A DNA stretch of 64,000 bases from Wolfiporia cocos (Eukaryota; Basidiomycota; Agaricomycetes; Polyporales; Phaeolaceae), in assembly GCA_029448655.1 (NCBI GenBank), contig JACCLO010000002.1:3782001-3846000 (forward strand), read 5' to 3'. The notes beneath the pieces are model-generated. The model saw only the letters and a program-made list of their open reading frames with translations, was not told the DNA's origin and ran no database searches. The translations under genes and the position numbers were made by a program. Each line of letters opens with the position of its first letter. Within the stretch, counting starts at the first letter, position 1. This document shows positions 1 through 11,396 of the stretch, one piece after another.

Positions 1-13
1 TAACAGCACTGAG

Positions 14-2607
14 ATGGACTCTGAGTCGCAAGTCGACTCCTCTTACCGAACGTCGTCGTCTTCGAAGGCTCATCTTCGGGAGGCGGATTTGGATGACTTC
101 AATGAGTGCGTACGTTCTCAAGCATATGACACTGCGGTCCTAATCGTGGCGCAGCGAGTCCCCATACGCAGAAGTGCGAGCTGCTGTCTCAAATACAGAT
201 GATCCATCCATGCCGGTGAACACATTCCGGATGTAGGTGAATTCTATACCTTCATCTCTTGCATGTCTGACCATGTTTGCAGGTGGTTTCTCGGAATTGT
301 CCTTTCCAGTGTTATGGCAGGTCTCAACCACTTCTTCGAAGAGCGATGTAAGTGCCCTGCATGCGAGTGCTCTTCGGTGTACTTATGACCTCCAGACCCA
401 TCTCTCGCAATCAGTGCACTCGTCGTGCAGCTGATTGCCCTTCCTCTAGGGAAGGGTATGGAATGGCTCCTTCCAACGACACGTTTCAACACTTTCGGCT
501 ACATCTGGTCACTTAACCCCGGCCCATTCAACATCAAGGAGCACACAGTCATCACTGTCATGGCTAGCGCGGTCTACTCAGATGTCTACGTGACAACCGT
601 CTTCGCGACGCAAAAAGTATTTTACAATCAGTCGGTCTCCTTCGGCTACCAGATCCTGCTCTCGCTTTCGACGCAACTCCTCGGCTACTCCTTCGCAGGT
701 CTCACGCGGCACATCCTCGTCTGGCAGTCGAGCATGATCTGGCCGGGAGCGCTTGTGTCCTGTGCGCTGCTCAATACGCTCCACAAAGCGTACGGCAAGA
801 AAGAGCGGCGCCACATCTCCCGCGAGCGATTTTTCTTGTATGTGCTCATCGCAGGCACCGCATGGTACTTCCTCCCGGGGTACCTCTTCACTGCGCTGAG
901 TGTGTTCAACTGGGTCTGCTGGATTGCGCCAAGGAACCCGACGGTGAATGCGCTATTTGGGTACTCGACGGGCTTGGGCATGGGTTTCCTGACGTTTGAC
1001 TGGTCGATGATCTCGTGGATTGGCAGCCCGCTGGTTACTCCTGTGCGTTGTCTACCTAGTTGGCAGCTGACCGAAAGTTTGCTGATTGATGTTATCTGCA
1101 GTGGTGGGCCGAGGCGAACATCGGTGTTGGCTTTGTTATTTTCTTCTGGATTATCACACCGATTGTCTACTGTGAGTGCTACCGCAAAGTTCCCACGAGA
1201 ACATTCGCTGACTTGTCTACAGTCACAAACACCTTCTACTCCAAGTACATGCCGATCGCAGGCGATGGTTCGTACGATAACACTGGCGCAGCCTACAATG
1301 TATCGAGGATCATTACCAACGGCATCTTCGACGAAGAAAAGTACATAAACTACTCGCCGATGTACATCCCCGCCACATTCGCGGTTTCGTACGGCGTCCA
1401 GTTCGCATCCATCACGGCCGTTGTTGTACACACCTTCCGTACGTATTCTCCCATCTTGCATACGTGTACCCGCTAATCTGGTCTTCAGTGTGGTACAGGC
1501 ACGACATCGCCCGCCAGCTCCGTCGGGCAGCTACTGAAGAGCGCGATGTACACGCTCGCTTGATGTTGGCGTACCCCGATGTCCCATGGTGGTGGTACTC
1601 GGCAATCGGTCTCATTGCCTTCACCTTCGGTGTCATCGGTATCGAGATTGCAGACACTGAGCTCCCCGTTTGGGCCCTCGTCATCAGTATCGTGATTGCG
1701 CTCTTCTTCATCATCCCCGTGGGCATGATCCGCGCGATCACGAACCAACTCGTACCGCTGAACGTACTCATGGAGTTCCTCATCGGATACATGCTGCCGG
1801 GCAAGCCCGTCGCGATGATGCTGTTCAAGTCGTACGGCTTCATAACCGTCACGCAGGCGCTCTCGCTCGCTAGCGACATGAAGATTGGGCATTACATGAA
1901 GGTCCCCCCGCGCACAATGTTCATTGCTCAGACACTCGCGACGATCCTATCCGCATTCATCTGCGTCGGCGTCCAGATGTGGCAGTTCGCGACCATCCCT
2001 GACTTCTGCCAGCCGGACCAGAAGGACTACTTCACCTGCCCAGACTTGACCACTTTCTCTACTGCCTCCATCATTTGGGGAGGCATTGGGCCACAGCGCC
2101 TGTTCTCGCCCGGAGCACTGTGAGTGAACGCCGCGTGGCATCATCGCTGATGTGTGCTTACTGACGTTTCGTCCCAGCTACAACCCCATGCTTTGGTTCT
2201 TCCTTGTCGGTGCCGCTGCCCCCATTCCTTTCTACCTCCTTGCGCACCGCTACCCGTACTCCATCTGGCGCTACGTCAACACGCCTGTTCTCTTCGCTGG
2301 GCTTGGCTCAATGCCCCCGGCGACGGGCATCAATTATTCCTCCTGGCTGATGGTTGGCGCATTCTTCCAATGGTTCATGCGCCGCTACCACTTCCGGTGG
2401 TGGATGCGCTACAACTACATCCTCTCCGCAGCGCTCGACTCAGGCATCGCCCTGAGCTTGATCTTCATCTTTTTTTTCCTGCAATACATCAAGGGCGGCT
2501 TCACGCTGAACTGGTGGGGGAACACCGTCTGGCAGGACACCTTTGACACATGGGGCATGCCCTTCCTCACGACAAATACCACCTTTGGCCCGAAGAACTG
2601 GGCATGA
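14..2607 (+). CDS. Oligopeptide transporter, OPT family
   Basis: Proton-coupled plasma-membrane importer of small peptides (family knowledge). I read eight exons: 14-105, 155-232, 283-347, 396-1042, 1102-1171, 1223-1438, 1489-2119 and 2178-2607. They join in frame to 2229 nt (742 residues). Near residue 119 is the OPT signature NPGPFN followed by KEH, and the later KVPPR corresponds to the KIPPR motif of the peptide-transporter clade. Many hydrophobic segments follow, with aromatic-rich loops such as PWWWY and the C-terminal NWWGNTVWQD typical of fungal OPTs. The acidic N-terminus leads into ESPYAEVRAAVSNTDD, a conserved fungal OPT stretch. The ATG at 14 is the first in-frame start, but fungal OPTs often have a longer N-terminus, so the true start may lie before the window. 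It is convergent with PRP19. Confidence 0.93.
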
Positions 2608-3078
2608 TCGGACTCTTGTTCTCCTCTTCCTCACTATGTAGCATTATTTCTTGACGTATCATTATCAAACGACCGGCTCACGACTTATCCATACCAATAG
2701 CGTTACTTACCGATTGCCACACTACTTCGCTCATTTTCTGCTCACATTTGCACGCTTGGATTGACTGGGGCTCTCTCGCGATTACTTCGACTTCGTTCTT
2801 GTATCGACCTGTACTATATCACGACCACGTACACGCCGTTACATGTGTTGACACGAAATTGGGAGTGTCGACACTTCACATCTTCATGTAGCCTCACCTG
2901 AATAGAATTTCAGGCCACTGTGCAATGGAACGGAGCACTCAATTCGAAGTAATATAGACAGTGGGAGAAATAATTCGTCTTGCCAGAGCAAGATAGTGAT
3001 GCACAGCATGCACCTGAGGCGAAAAGTCTCAAAGCCAGTAGCGCGTATTTTGCAGAGCATAAAACAGGTGTACACGCA
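2608..3078. other. Convergent intergenic region, no gene seen
   Basis: This is the 3' side of both the OPT gene and the minus-strand PRP19. I see no conserved open frame or repeat. It probably holds two 3' untranslated regions. Confidence 0.6.
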
Positions 3079-4735
3079 TTACTCGGACTCGGGAAGGCCC
3101 CAGATCCTGATCTCCCGCCCACTCGCTCCCCATATCTCCTTGCCCTCTTCGCCGAACACTAGATCAGAGACCTCACCGGCCTCCTCAAAGCGTACAAGCT
3201 CCTCCCAAGATTTGTGCGCGAATACCCTCACTCCCTCACTCCCAGCAACACCGAGAAGCTGGGCGCTCAAGTCGTACGATACCTTGTTCACCTTGAAGCC
3301 TTCGCCCAGCGGGATCGAGCGCGTGATCTTCGGCTTGCGCAGATCCCAGATCGCGACCGAGGACAGCGAGTCTGGCGCGAGCATGTGGTACCCGTTCTCC
3401 GAGAAGCTGACCGTCTTCACGGTAAACGGCGCGCTGTCCGGCGGCGTGAGCACCGCAGCGACCGCGCCCGAGCGGATGTCGTATATCTGAATCGTCGACG
3501 TGGGCGTGCCGAGCGCAAGGAGAGCGCCGTCGGGATGCACACCGAGCGATGTGAACGGCTCGTCCGCGGCGGACGAGCGGAACACGAGGTCGCCGGTAGT
3601 CAGGTCGTGCAGCGAGTACGTGCGGTCCGCAGACGCAAGCGCGACGTACGTGCTCGTAGGATGCACCGCAAGACCGGTGAGTTCGCCCTTGTGCGTGCGG
3701 ATCGTCGCGCGCGGGATGTAGTCGCCTGAGGACGCGTCGTGTGCCCAGATCTTCGCAATCTTGTCGGCACTCGCGGACATGAGGAGCGTTGGCTCGCTCT
3801 CGCCGGTCGATTCGCGGAAGGCGACGTGCGAGATCTTCTTGGTGTGGCCCTTGAGTGAGGCGAGAACCTTGTCGGTGCTGCGGTCGTACAGTTGCACAAC
3901 CTTGTCGTTCCCTCCAGTGAGGAATTGTGATGGCTCCGTTCGGGACACGGCGAGCGCAGTGATACCAGCTGGCGAGGGCGAGTGCAGCGAAGGGATCGTA
4001 TGTTTTGCAGTAAATGTCTTGACGTCCGCGGGTCCAGCATATCCAGTGGGAGGCTTGCGCTTTTTGCGTTGCGCAGACAGCACCTCGTGAGTCTCTTGAA
4101 TCTTCTTTGAGACCTCCTCGGGAAGAGCACCGGTGCTCTGACCAGACTCGATCATCTCAACATCGTCACCCGTTGGCGGAGCGACACCCATCGTAGCAGA
4201 CACGCTTGCAAGAGCCCTAGACGTGGGGTTAGTTGGTTTCGGACATTCAGCAAGGCTGCAAAGGTGCTCACTCCCGAGCTGCGTCACGCTCTCGGATGAG
4301 ACGAGCGACGACGCGAGTAGCAGCATCTTGTTCGTAAAGGGCGTAGCTGAGTTCCTGCCTGAGGGAGTTGTACTGCTGTTTCAAGGTGAAGGTTTCGAGC
4401 ATGAGCGCGTCCCATTCATTTTGAAGGGTGTGCAGCAGTGCAGGGATTGACGCAGCAGATGGTGGACGGGGAGCAGCCGCCTTGGGATCTAGTGTTCCAG
4501 CATTGTCAGTGCTACTGACCTCTCCCCAAGTATGTTGCAAGACAAAGCCATTAACATGGCACGTACTGGCTTTCACGGATATAAGGTCCGACTCCTCAAG
4601 CTTGTCGCCAGTTATGGGGTCCGTGCCATTCTCGGTGATATATTTGAGAATGAGCCTCCGCTCATACACATGTCCCGACTTTTGCGAGACGACCGGGTCC
4701 TGTGGGGGCTCTCCCGAGATTGAACAGAAGAACAT
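3079..4735 (-). CDS. PRP19: Pre-mRNA-processing factor 19, U-box/WD40 ubiquitin ligase
   Basis: Core of the nineteen complex (NTC), which ubiquitinates splicing factors and stabilises the active spliceosome in the nucleus (family knowledge). Three exons are read on the minus strand: 4735-4567, 4488-4272 and 4216-3079, with introns of 78 and 55 bp. The joined frame is 1524 nt, 507 residues, the usual Prp19 length. The U-box starts at once ([17 protein letters not shown], then GHVYERRLI) and covers about residues 1-70. The Prp19 coiled-coil segment follows ([18 protein letters not shown] and [12 protein letters not shown]), and a WD40 propeller fills the second half ([32 protein letters not shown], last strand [10 protein letters not shown]). 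An ATG three codons upstream (4744) is possible, but family members begin MFFC. The gene is divergent from SGT2, with 112 bp between the start codons. Confidence 0.96.
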
Positions 4736-4847
4736 GGCGGGCAAATGGAGTAAGTCGGTGGCGGCAAGCAGGTGGAAGTTGAGGCGTACGAGGTGTTTGG
4801 GTTTGTTGGTTGTTGGGCGCCTTACACACTTTCATACGCGTACAGCC
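4736..4847. promoter_or_regulatory. Short bidirectional promoter region between PRP19 and SGT2
   Basis: Only 112 bp separate the two divergent start codons, so both promoters and both 5' leaders must overlap here or extend into the neighbouring gene. A pyrimidine-rich stretch lies next to the SGT2 ATG. I see no clear TATA box, which would suit two constitutively expressed genes. Confidence 0.45.
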
Positions 4848-6100
4848 ATGTCCAGCAAGCAACGGCTCGTCCTCTCCATCATTGATTTTCTGAACCAGTC
4901 CATCCAGGATGGTACGATCAAGCAAGACGACAAGGAGAGTCTCGAGGTGGCAAGTGCGTCCTCCAATGTTTCGCGCACCCGTCTCACAATTTCACAACTC
5001 ATTGACGCCCGTAGTCCAATGTATCGGCGAGGCCTTCGAGGTCGATCCCTCGGACGAGGCGCAACGCACACGTCTGAGCGTGCAGCCCGCGACACTGCCT
5101 TCTATTTTCGATGTGTTCCTCAAGACGCGCGAGAAGGTCGCGTCGCCATCATCTGACGCCGCGTCGACATCCGCGCCCACTGTCAACCCGTCGGCTGCGG
5201 ACAAGGAATACGCGGAGAAGGCAAAGGCATCTGGGAATTCATACATGTCGTCCAAGCAATATGACTCTGCCATCGACGCGTACACCCGAGCAATCACCCT
5301 CGATCCCACCAACCCGGTCTACTACTCGAACCGCGCCGCGGCGTATTCGAGTAAGAACGCGCACAATGAGGCTGTGCTTGATGCGGAGAAGGCAATTGAG
5401 GTAGATTCCAGCTTCGTCAAGGCCTACCACCGTCTAGGGTATGCGTCATCACAAGTTTGTACGATCCGGAAGGTATCCTAATGTGCTGTCGGTAATGATA
5501 CAGGCACGCCCAGTACTGCCTCGGATATTACAGCGCCGCCGCCGCCGCATTCCGCCGTGGACTAGAGATCGATCCCTCGAACGCGTCCCTCAAATCCGGC
5601 CTCAAGAATGCCGAGGCGCGCATCGTCCCCGAAAACGATGAGATGCCGCCACTCACCGAGGACACTCCCAGTGCTCCCAGCGCGAACTCGGAAACAAGTA
5701 ACGGGCTCGGTGGTATGGCGGACCTGCTTTCTGGCCTCGGTGGAGGTGCGGGCGGTGCAGGCGGTGCAGGCGGCAGGGGCATGCCGGACCTCGCGAGCTT
5801 GATGAACAACCCGATGATGATGCAGATGGCACAGCAGCTCATGGCCAACGGCGGAATGGAGCGTATGATGCAGAATCCGGCAGTTGCAAATATGGTGCGT
5901 TCTGATCCGCAAGGTTTGCATAGGAAGCTGACGTGGCTGTAGATGAACCGGGTGCAGAATGGCGGGGGTATGCCATCAATGGCGGAACTTATGGCAGACC
6001 CTTCTCTGCGGGAGTTGTGAGTAATTATTGCTGCTCGCGGAACTCAGATGCTTACTCTTCAGCTAGGGCAAGCCAATTTGGGGCGGGCGGTGGACGGTAA
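4848..6100 (+). CDS. SGT2: Small glutamine-rich TPR co-chaperone Sgt2/SGTA
   Basis: Co-chaperone that hands tail-anchored membrane proteins from Hsp70 to the Get4/Get5-Get3 pathway in the cytosol (family knowledge). Five exons are read: 4848-4953, 5015-5438, 5504-5894, 5943-6016 and 6067-6100. They join to 1029 nt, 342 residues. The N-terminal dimerisation domain reads KQRLVLSIIDFLNQSIQDG and continues over the first intron with IQCIGEAFEVDP. Three TPR repeats cover about residues 99-215 (KASGNSYMSSKQYDSAIDAY, NPVYYSNRAAAY, AIEVDSSFVKAYHRLG). A Gly/Met-rich client-binding region follows (GLGGGAGGAGGAGG, NNPMMMQMAQQLM), ending NRVQNGGGMPSMAELMADPS and LASQFGAGGGR. The last two introns are only 48 and 50 bp. 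The 3' end of this gene has been copied to 46.0 and 57.8 kb. Confidence 0.95.
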
Positions 6101-7033
6101 TTACGGCAAGCTGTCTCAGACTGTGCTTTGTATTGGGATTTCTTAGACCCAACGCAACTGTTCCTTTCGTACGCCACAGGATTAAATTGAATCAAATAGC
6201 ACTGCGCTGGCCTCCTGCATTGGCGGATAGTATTCCAGCAATATTTGAGCAACACGTAAGTAGGCGGCGTTGATCAGGATGCTCAGTGACTGGGATCTCG
6301 CCAGATCCTGACGTAGGCGTCTCAATAACACCGCAATATAGCGTGGCTATCGGCCAGCCAGCGCCCCCACCGCGGCGAGCTCACTTCGTGGCGTTGCCGA
6401 CGCAGCACCTTGCGAGAAGAATATGGCTCTACGCCGTAATGTGCGCCTGCAGTGATTGCCAAGTCAGTATGCAGTGTTCGGTCATCTACCTACATTCGAT
6501 ATCGCCATACGCACGAAAAGACCGATCATGCTATGGCACGGCCCAAAGTGCTCCGGAAGCTGATCTGATACTCGATGAACGTTACAGATCCTCATGTTCT
6601 GTTCAGCCCCTACAACCTACAAACATGGCATCGTGGCGATGTACCGCATGCTGGTAGGGAGTGCACGGCCTATATAACTCCGAAGGTAGCAGACAGTGAT
6701 GTCAATCATTGTGAGGCGCTGATTCGTTCATTACCAGCGAACTTTCTATGACTGTTTATCAGTACATGCGTGGTGGTCAATAATAGTGCATGCCAACCCA
6801 ATGTGTTACCTCCGGGCAAAGGACGACCGACCGCGGTTAAGCGCGCGCACCGGGTTCTCAGATTTGTTGTCTGGCAACTATTCACACGTTTCCAGGGGCT
6901 GAGATAAGCCATTTCCTGTCTGCATTCCGAAGATGTATCTGATGAACAGACGCTTGCGGTATATGAAGCGTATGTTGAGGCTTAGCCATGTAAAGAGGTG
7001 TTCCCTTCCAACACGCGGGCTCGAGACCTCGAC
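6101..7033 (+). other. SGT2-DUF6533 spacer, first copy of a repeated block
   Basis: About 930 bp conserved at 46.28-47.16 kb and 58.08-59.03 kb. It carries a decayed version of the small open frame seen in the other two blocks (see 46607 and 58410): the frame is broken here between about 6520 and 6900. The last 80 bp form the DUF6533 promoter. Confidence 0.55.
6957..7033 (+). promoter_or_regulatory. Conserved core promoter of the DUF6533 copies
   Basis: GGTATATGAAG lies about 75 bp before the start codon of copy A. The same block (TATA-like box, then GGCTTGGCTAA, AAGGAGGTGTTCC and GGGCTCGA up to the ATG) precedes copies B (about 11325), C (about 14237), D (about 17719), E (about 47090) and F (about 58959). 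Conservation of this arrangement suggests that whole promoter-gene units were duplicated. Confidence 0.6.
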
Positions 7034-8746
7034 ATGGCAGCGTCCTCAAGCGCAAGTATTGCTGAGCTGATCACCGTGCTGGACCAGGAGTATGTTGGTC
7101 CTTCACTTTGACCTCTGGTTACTCAAATCGTGGACAGTGCTGTTATAGCGTACACTCAACAAGCTATCATCTGTGCGTTTACTCATACTCCTTGTCTTTG
7201 GGTGCATTATGCAATCCGATTGAACAATTAACGAATGTTTGGCAGGCCTTGTCTTTTACGAGTACGCTATCACCCTATCGGACGAGGTTGCGCTCGTATG
7301 GGGAAGCGGCGGGTTGGTCTCTAAGTGGCTGTTCTTGTTGAATAGATATAATTTCTTGGTGTACACGCTATATGGGGTCTTGGATATTCTGCTGCCTCGG
7401 AACACGATTTCTGTGAGTTCTGATTGCTTGTGGTTTCTCCTTGCAAACTCTGACCGATGATATCCCTAATAGAGGTCCGTGCATCAGTAGCATGTCTGAT
7501 CACGCGCTCATGATTGTAGCCTTGTGACATATGATGCTGTGACCGTACTTTGTGAGCTGATTGCATTTGTCCTCTGGGCAGGTAAGAGCCGCGCTTCATG
7601 GGAGAGGAATGTCTGACTTCGTCATTGAATGGCAGTGTTCTCAGGCATCCGCGTGTATGCCATCTCTAGTCCGGGGCGTAGGTGGTATCTCGTTTGTTTG
7701 GCGGTGACATTGGGACTGGTACCTGTCGCAACTAATGTGGTAAGCCATCCGACTACGGCTCCTCCGTAGGTACCTCACGGCACGCATAGTACAAGCTTGT
7801 AAAAACGAGGTATGGGATCAGCGAGCCAGGACAGAACGGCGATACAGCTATTATCCACGTCATCAGTTTGGTCTCCAATACCACAGCTAACTTGTGAGTG
7901 GGTCAGAGTCGGATCCCTGGAGCAATGCTGAGAGTAACACCTGTGCCCGTAGATGTTTGTACTTGATACCATGGTGGCTATGCAAAAATCCGGCTGATTG
8001 TCTGAGTAGTGGTTGTGATCACCCGCTCATGTTTAATCGCATCTGATATACTCGTCCTTGCCGTAACGTGCATCGCCCTGAAGCCTGCGCGGCTAGGCAG
8101 GCTCATCGGCACGCATGCCCTCGCGGGAGTACTGCTACGGGATGGTGAGTCTTTCTCAGTGGCCCTCGATCGCTGCTACATTGCTTACAGAATTTTGATG
8201 TATAGGTATCGTATATTTCACGTATGCATTTGGACATAGCTCGATGATGCAAAGTAACGAATCCACATCTCATCCATAGGTTTCTATTATTTCTGAACAC
8301 TGCGCAAATCGGCCTGTGGACAACAGGAGTAAGCTCATCACAAGTGCTGGCTTGTGCATTTTACTGACCTGCATGTTATTACCAGAGCGCATACTACGAA
8401 GAGTGCGGAGCTCTTATTTCACCGTATGTCTGGACCCCTAGTCCTTTCCTGATGCTTGACTTACGAACGCTATTGCAGGATGACGTCGATTGTAATCTCC
8501 CGCATGCTGCTCAACATGCGTCGCACTCAGCGAGATGCTGATACGGAGGATCGCACTTTGGAGCATGCTACCGCTACAAGCACGCAGACGCAACTCACCG
8601 AGTGGACCATTTCGGTGGTCGTGAATAATGTGGGGTGGCAGACGGATGCTTCGACAAGCTCGTCGCCGGAACACGGGGACATAGGACAGCCTCAAACTGA
8701 GGAACGTGTGTCCGCTGATGGCATACCGGACCGAATGGCTGTTTAG
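7034..8746 (+). CDS. DUF6533 multi-pass membrane protein, copy A
   Basis: Member of a basidiomycete family of membrane proteins of unknown function. Exon 1 runs to the GA before GTATGT at 7089. A short intron ending GGACAG removes an apparent TGA (7109-7111), and the frame continues AVIAYTQQAII then FYEYAITLSDEVALVWGSGG, the DUF6533 hallmark (YEY...EV.L.W). Later segments are FSGIRVYAIS, SIASDILVLAV-like, a LLRDG motif and a final exon MTSIVISRMLLNMRRTQ with a polar tail ending RMAV. This order matches the family. Exons between about 7400 and 8000 are not settled: the reading that keeps membrane segment 2 open in copies C and E meets a TGA here, so A may be truncated or my exon choice may be wrong. 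Confidence 0.6.
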
Positions 8747-11396
8747 AAATTGCGCCCAAGGCGGACGGACATTCGCTACCGACCGCCACCTATGATACAG
8801 CGAGTGTCTCCTAATCGGCGCAAACACCAAAACCATAGCTTCCTCAATCTATCGTAGATATAAACTGGATCTCTATATTTCCCTTGAATTGCGGTGGAAT
8901 CGCATTTGATTAGGCACATATATACATATACTCTACTTACGTATAGTTCAGCTTTTTGCAATATATACGCGCGGCACTTGGGTACTTGAGTATTGCCACT
9001 GTATAATGAGGGTTGTTCTAGGAATAAGTCAGGGTTGGCATTGACCCAGGTTTGACCCAGGTTGACCCAAAACGACCGTTGACCTGGGTCAAAGGTCAAA
9101 GGGACAGAGGGGTATAGGGGTAATGGTGTGATTTGGACGTGACCTTAGAGAAAGAGATACGATTGCTAATGGTCAACTGTTCATATCCCGAGCGGCCGCG
9201 TAGAATGCAAGTGATTGTGTATATCGAGCAGTACCGTGGTAGTTGTAACGATCATGAAGTTTTGTCTAAGAGCAAGCTCAGGTAAGTCCTCGAGCAATGT
9301 AATCGATGGAGATAAATCACTAGCTGAACCGGAAGTATTCTGGGCCCACAGCCCAGCGAGACGATGAAAGCGTACAACACTACAGTGCCACAACTTACAA
9401 GTGGAGCCACATCTACACATTATGTAAGCAATCGCCGCCGTCGCTTTACGCGTGGACATCCCCTGAGCCAAGCTAGCGCTCTCGGATCTGGATCTGATGC
9501 CCAGCGAGAATCCAACGTATCTAAATGTATCCAGATGCATCAGATACATTTGGATATAACGCGAACCATAGACTACATTAGGATACATCGTAGACGCTCA
9601 CACAATGTATCTCATCTACACTAGATGTATCCAAATGTATGTCGGATAATTTTCGAAACATCAAATATATCTGAATGTATCTTCAAGATTGCATAAGAAG
9701 GTCCAGAGATATCCTTCAATGTAGCTCAGTATAGCTCACTACATCAGGATATGTATTCAGATGTAGCCTAATGTACACAAAAGTATCGACATTATACTAC
9801 CCAAATGCACCCCAGAAATATCCAAATCTACCCACATCCATGCTCCACCCATGCTCACTCCCTGCCCCCAATCCCTGCTGCGGAAAACTGTCAGTTTTCG
9901 CATGTTCACACAATTGTATTGCATCTGAACTGTATGAATGAGTATATCTCGAAGTTATGAGAATACGTACTGTTGGAGGTGCGGGCGCGGCGCACAGGTG
10001 TAATCTCGTCGCCACAGTGGGGAAAGACCTAAGAGGGAAGGTGGCGGAGTGAGCCCAGACCGGAAGGTGGTGCAATACGCACCTGGTTACGGAAAAGGGG
10101 CGCGCAGGGTATATAGTCAAGGAACGAAAATGTACATACCTTACGCATTTGCTGAGATTCCATCATATTCGAACTAGAGGAATGCCAGGCAGTATTAATA
10201 GCTGAAATAGGTGCTGCCTGAACTTCAACACGTACCAGTCTGTTCGCTGCGGCAGTTACATCTCGCAATGGGAACGGTCATGTACTGACTGAATGTAGGT
10301 AGACAAGACAAAATTAAATAAAAAAATAATGACTCAAATACTCACGGGTGGACGTCTACTCACATGTGGTCGTTTGGCTCCTCTCGAAGCTGGAGGATGG
10401 TGTTGCCCCGCCAGGACCCAGAGACTGTATGAGAAAAACACAGGGAGAAGACAAGATTGCACCACGCCACAAGCCTGCTTATGTGTAGCGAGAGAGATAA
10501 AGTTCAAGGGGCGACATAGTAGGTGAAGGAACCTAAAACGAAGCCATTAATGGAAGACGACGTAGTGACGCTAGGTAAGAGTAAGAGTAAGAGCATTGCC
10601 ATAAAGGGATGTGGCTACAATGCCACAATGCCATAGGAGGACAAGGACTCGGACGGGGACCGCGTTATCGGCATAGACGCATTTGCTGTATTCTTACATG
10701 AGAAATGAAAAACTCAACATGCATGCAATGGCTCTGTTGCCCAAGCGAGTGAGCTCAAAACTTGGCATGGCTGCAGTAGGTACCTTTGGTCACAAAATGC
10801 AGATCTCTCTTTGGGAACTGTTGATTGCAGCCACAAAAATATACCTTGTTCCTTTGTTATCAATTTTATATACGAAGGCTCGAAGCATTGTGAGTTGTGA
10901 TTATCTTGGTAGGGGTATGGAGGGATGCGCATACAGTAGCATGGTGGTATGAAAGTGTAACGACATAAGCGCATGGATCCGAAGCAATCTACGTGGGGAT
11001 CCTTTACATGTAACTACCTTGCGCGTATGCAACGCTAACGCGTTACGCAAAGGCCTTATGGTAAGATCTGTCGCTCATTGGCACATGTCAATCTGCTCAC
11101 CAGGTCACATGAGCTGCTGGGTACATTTCGATTGCGCTGTATACATTTTGATATATTGAACTTTTGTGGATACATTTAGTTATATGAGGATTCATTTGGA
11201 TATTTTTTAATACATCAGATTTTCACTGGGTCTGATGTCTCGCAACTGAGCTTCAGGCTTAGCCAAACCACATCCAATCATACGTCTTTAATCCACAGAT
11301 GTGCTTGACGAACAGATGTACAGTGTATAAAGACATGTCGGGGCGTGGCTTAGTAAGGAGGTGTTCCTTTCCAACACACGGGCTCGAGACTTCAAT
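8747..11396. other. Spacer between DUF6533 copies A and B
   Basis: The first 450 bp are a 3' flank shared with copies C and E, including repeated TTGACC/GGTCAA motifs around 9040-9105. The rest has only short shadow frames. AT-rich ATGTATCC-type repeats lie at 9520-9780 and again near 11125-11220. I see no gene. Confidence 0.55.
9520..9780. repeat. Imperfect ATGTATCCAA-type tandem repeat
   Basis: Short motifs of the form ATGTATCCAAATGTAT recur about every 15-30 bp on both strands. A related run (TACATTTNGATA) occurs near 11125-11220. The units are too diverged for an exact period by eye. Confidence 0.5.

Noticed and set aside
3079..4744. Start of PRP19 at 4744 (three extra codons)
   Set aside because: Possible, but family members begin directly with MFFC, so 4735 was preferred.
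7109..7111. Nonsense codon (TGA) early in DUF6533 copy A
   Set aside because: It falls inside a conserved GTATGT...GGACAG intron present in all copies; copy F has a TAG at the same exon end that splicing also removes.
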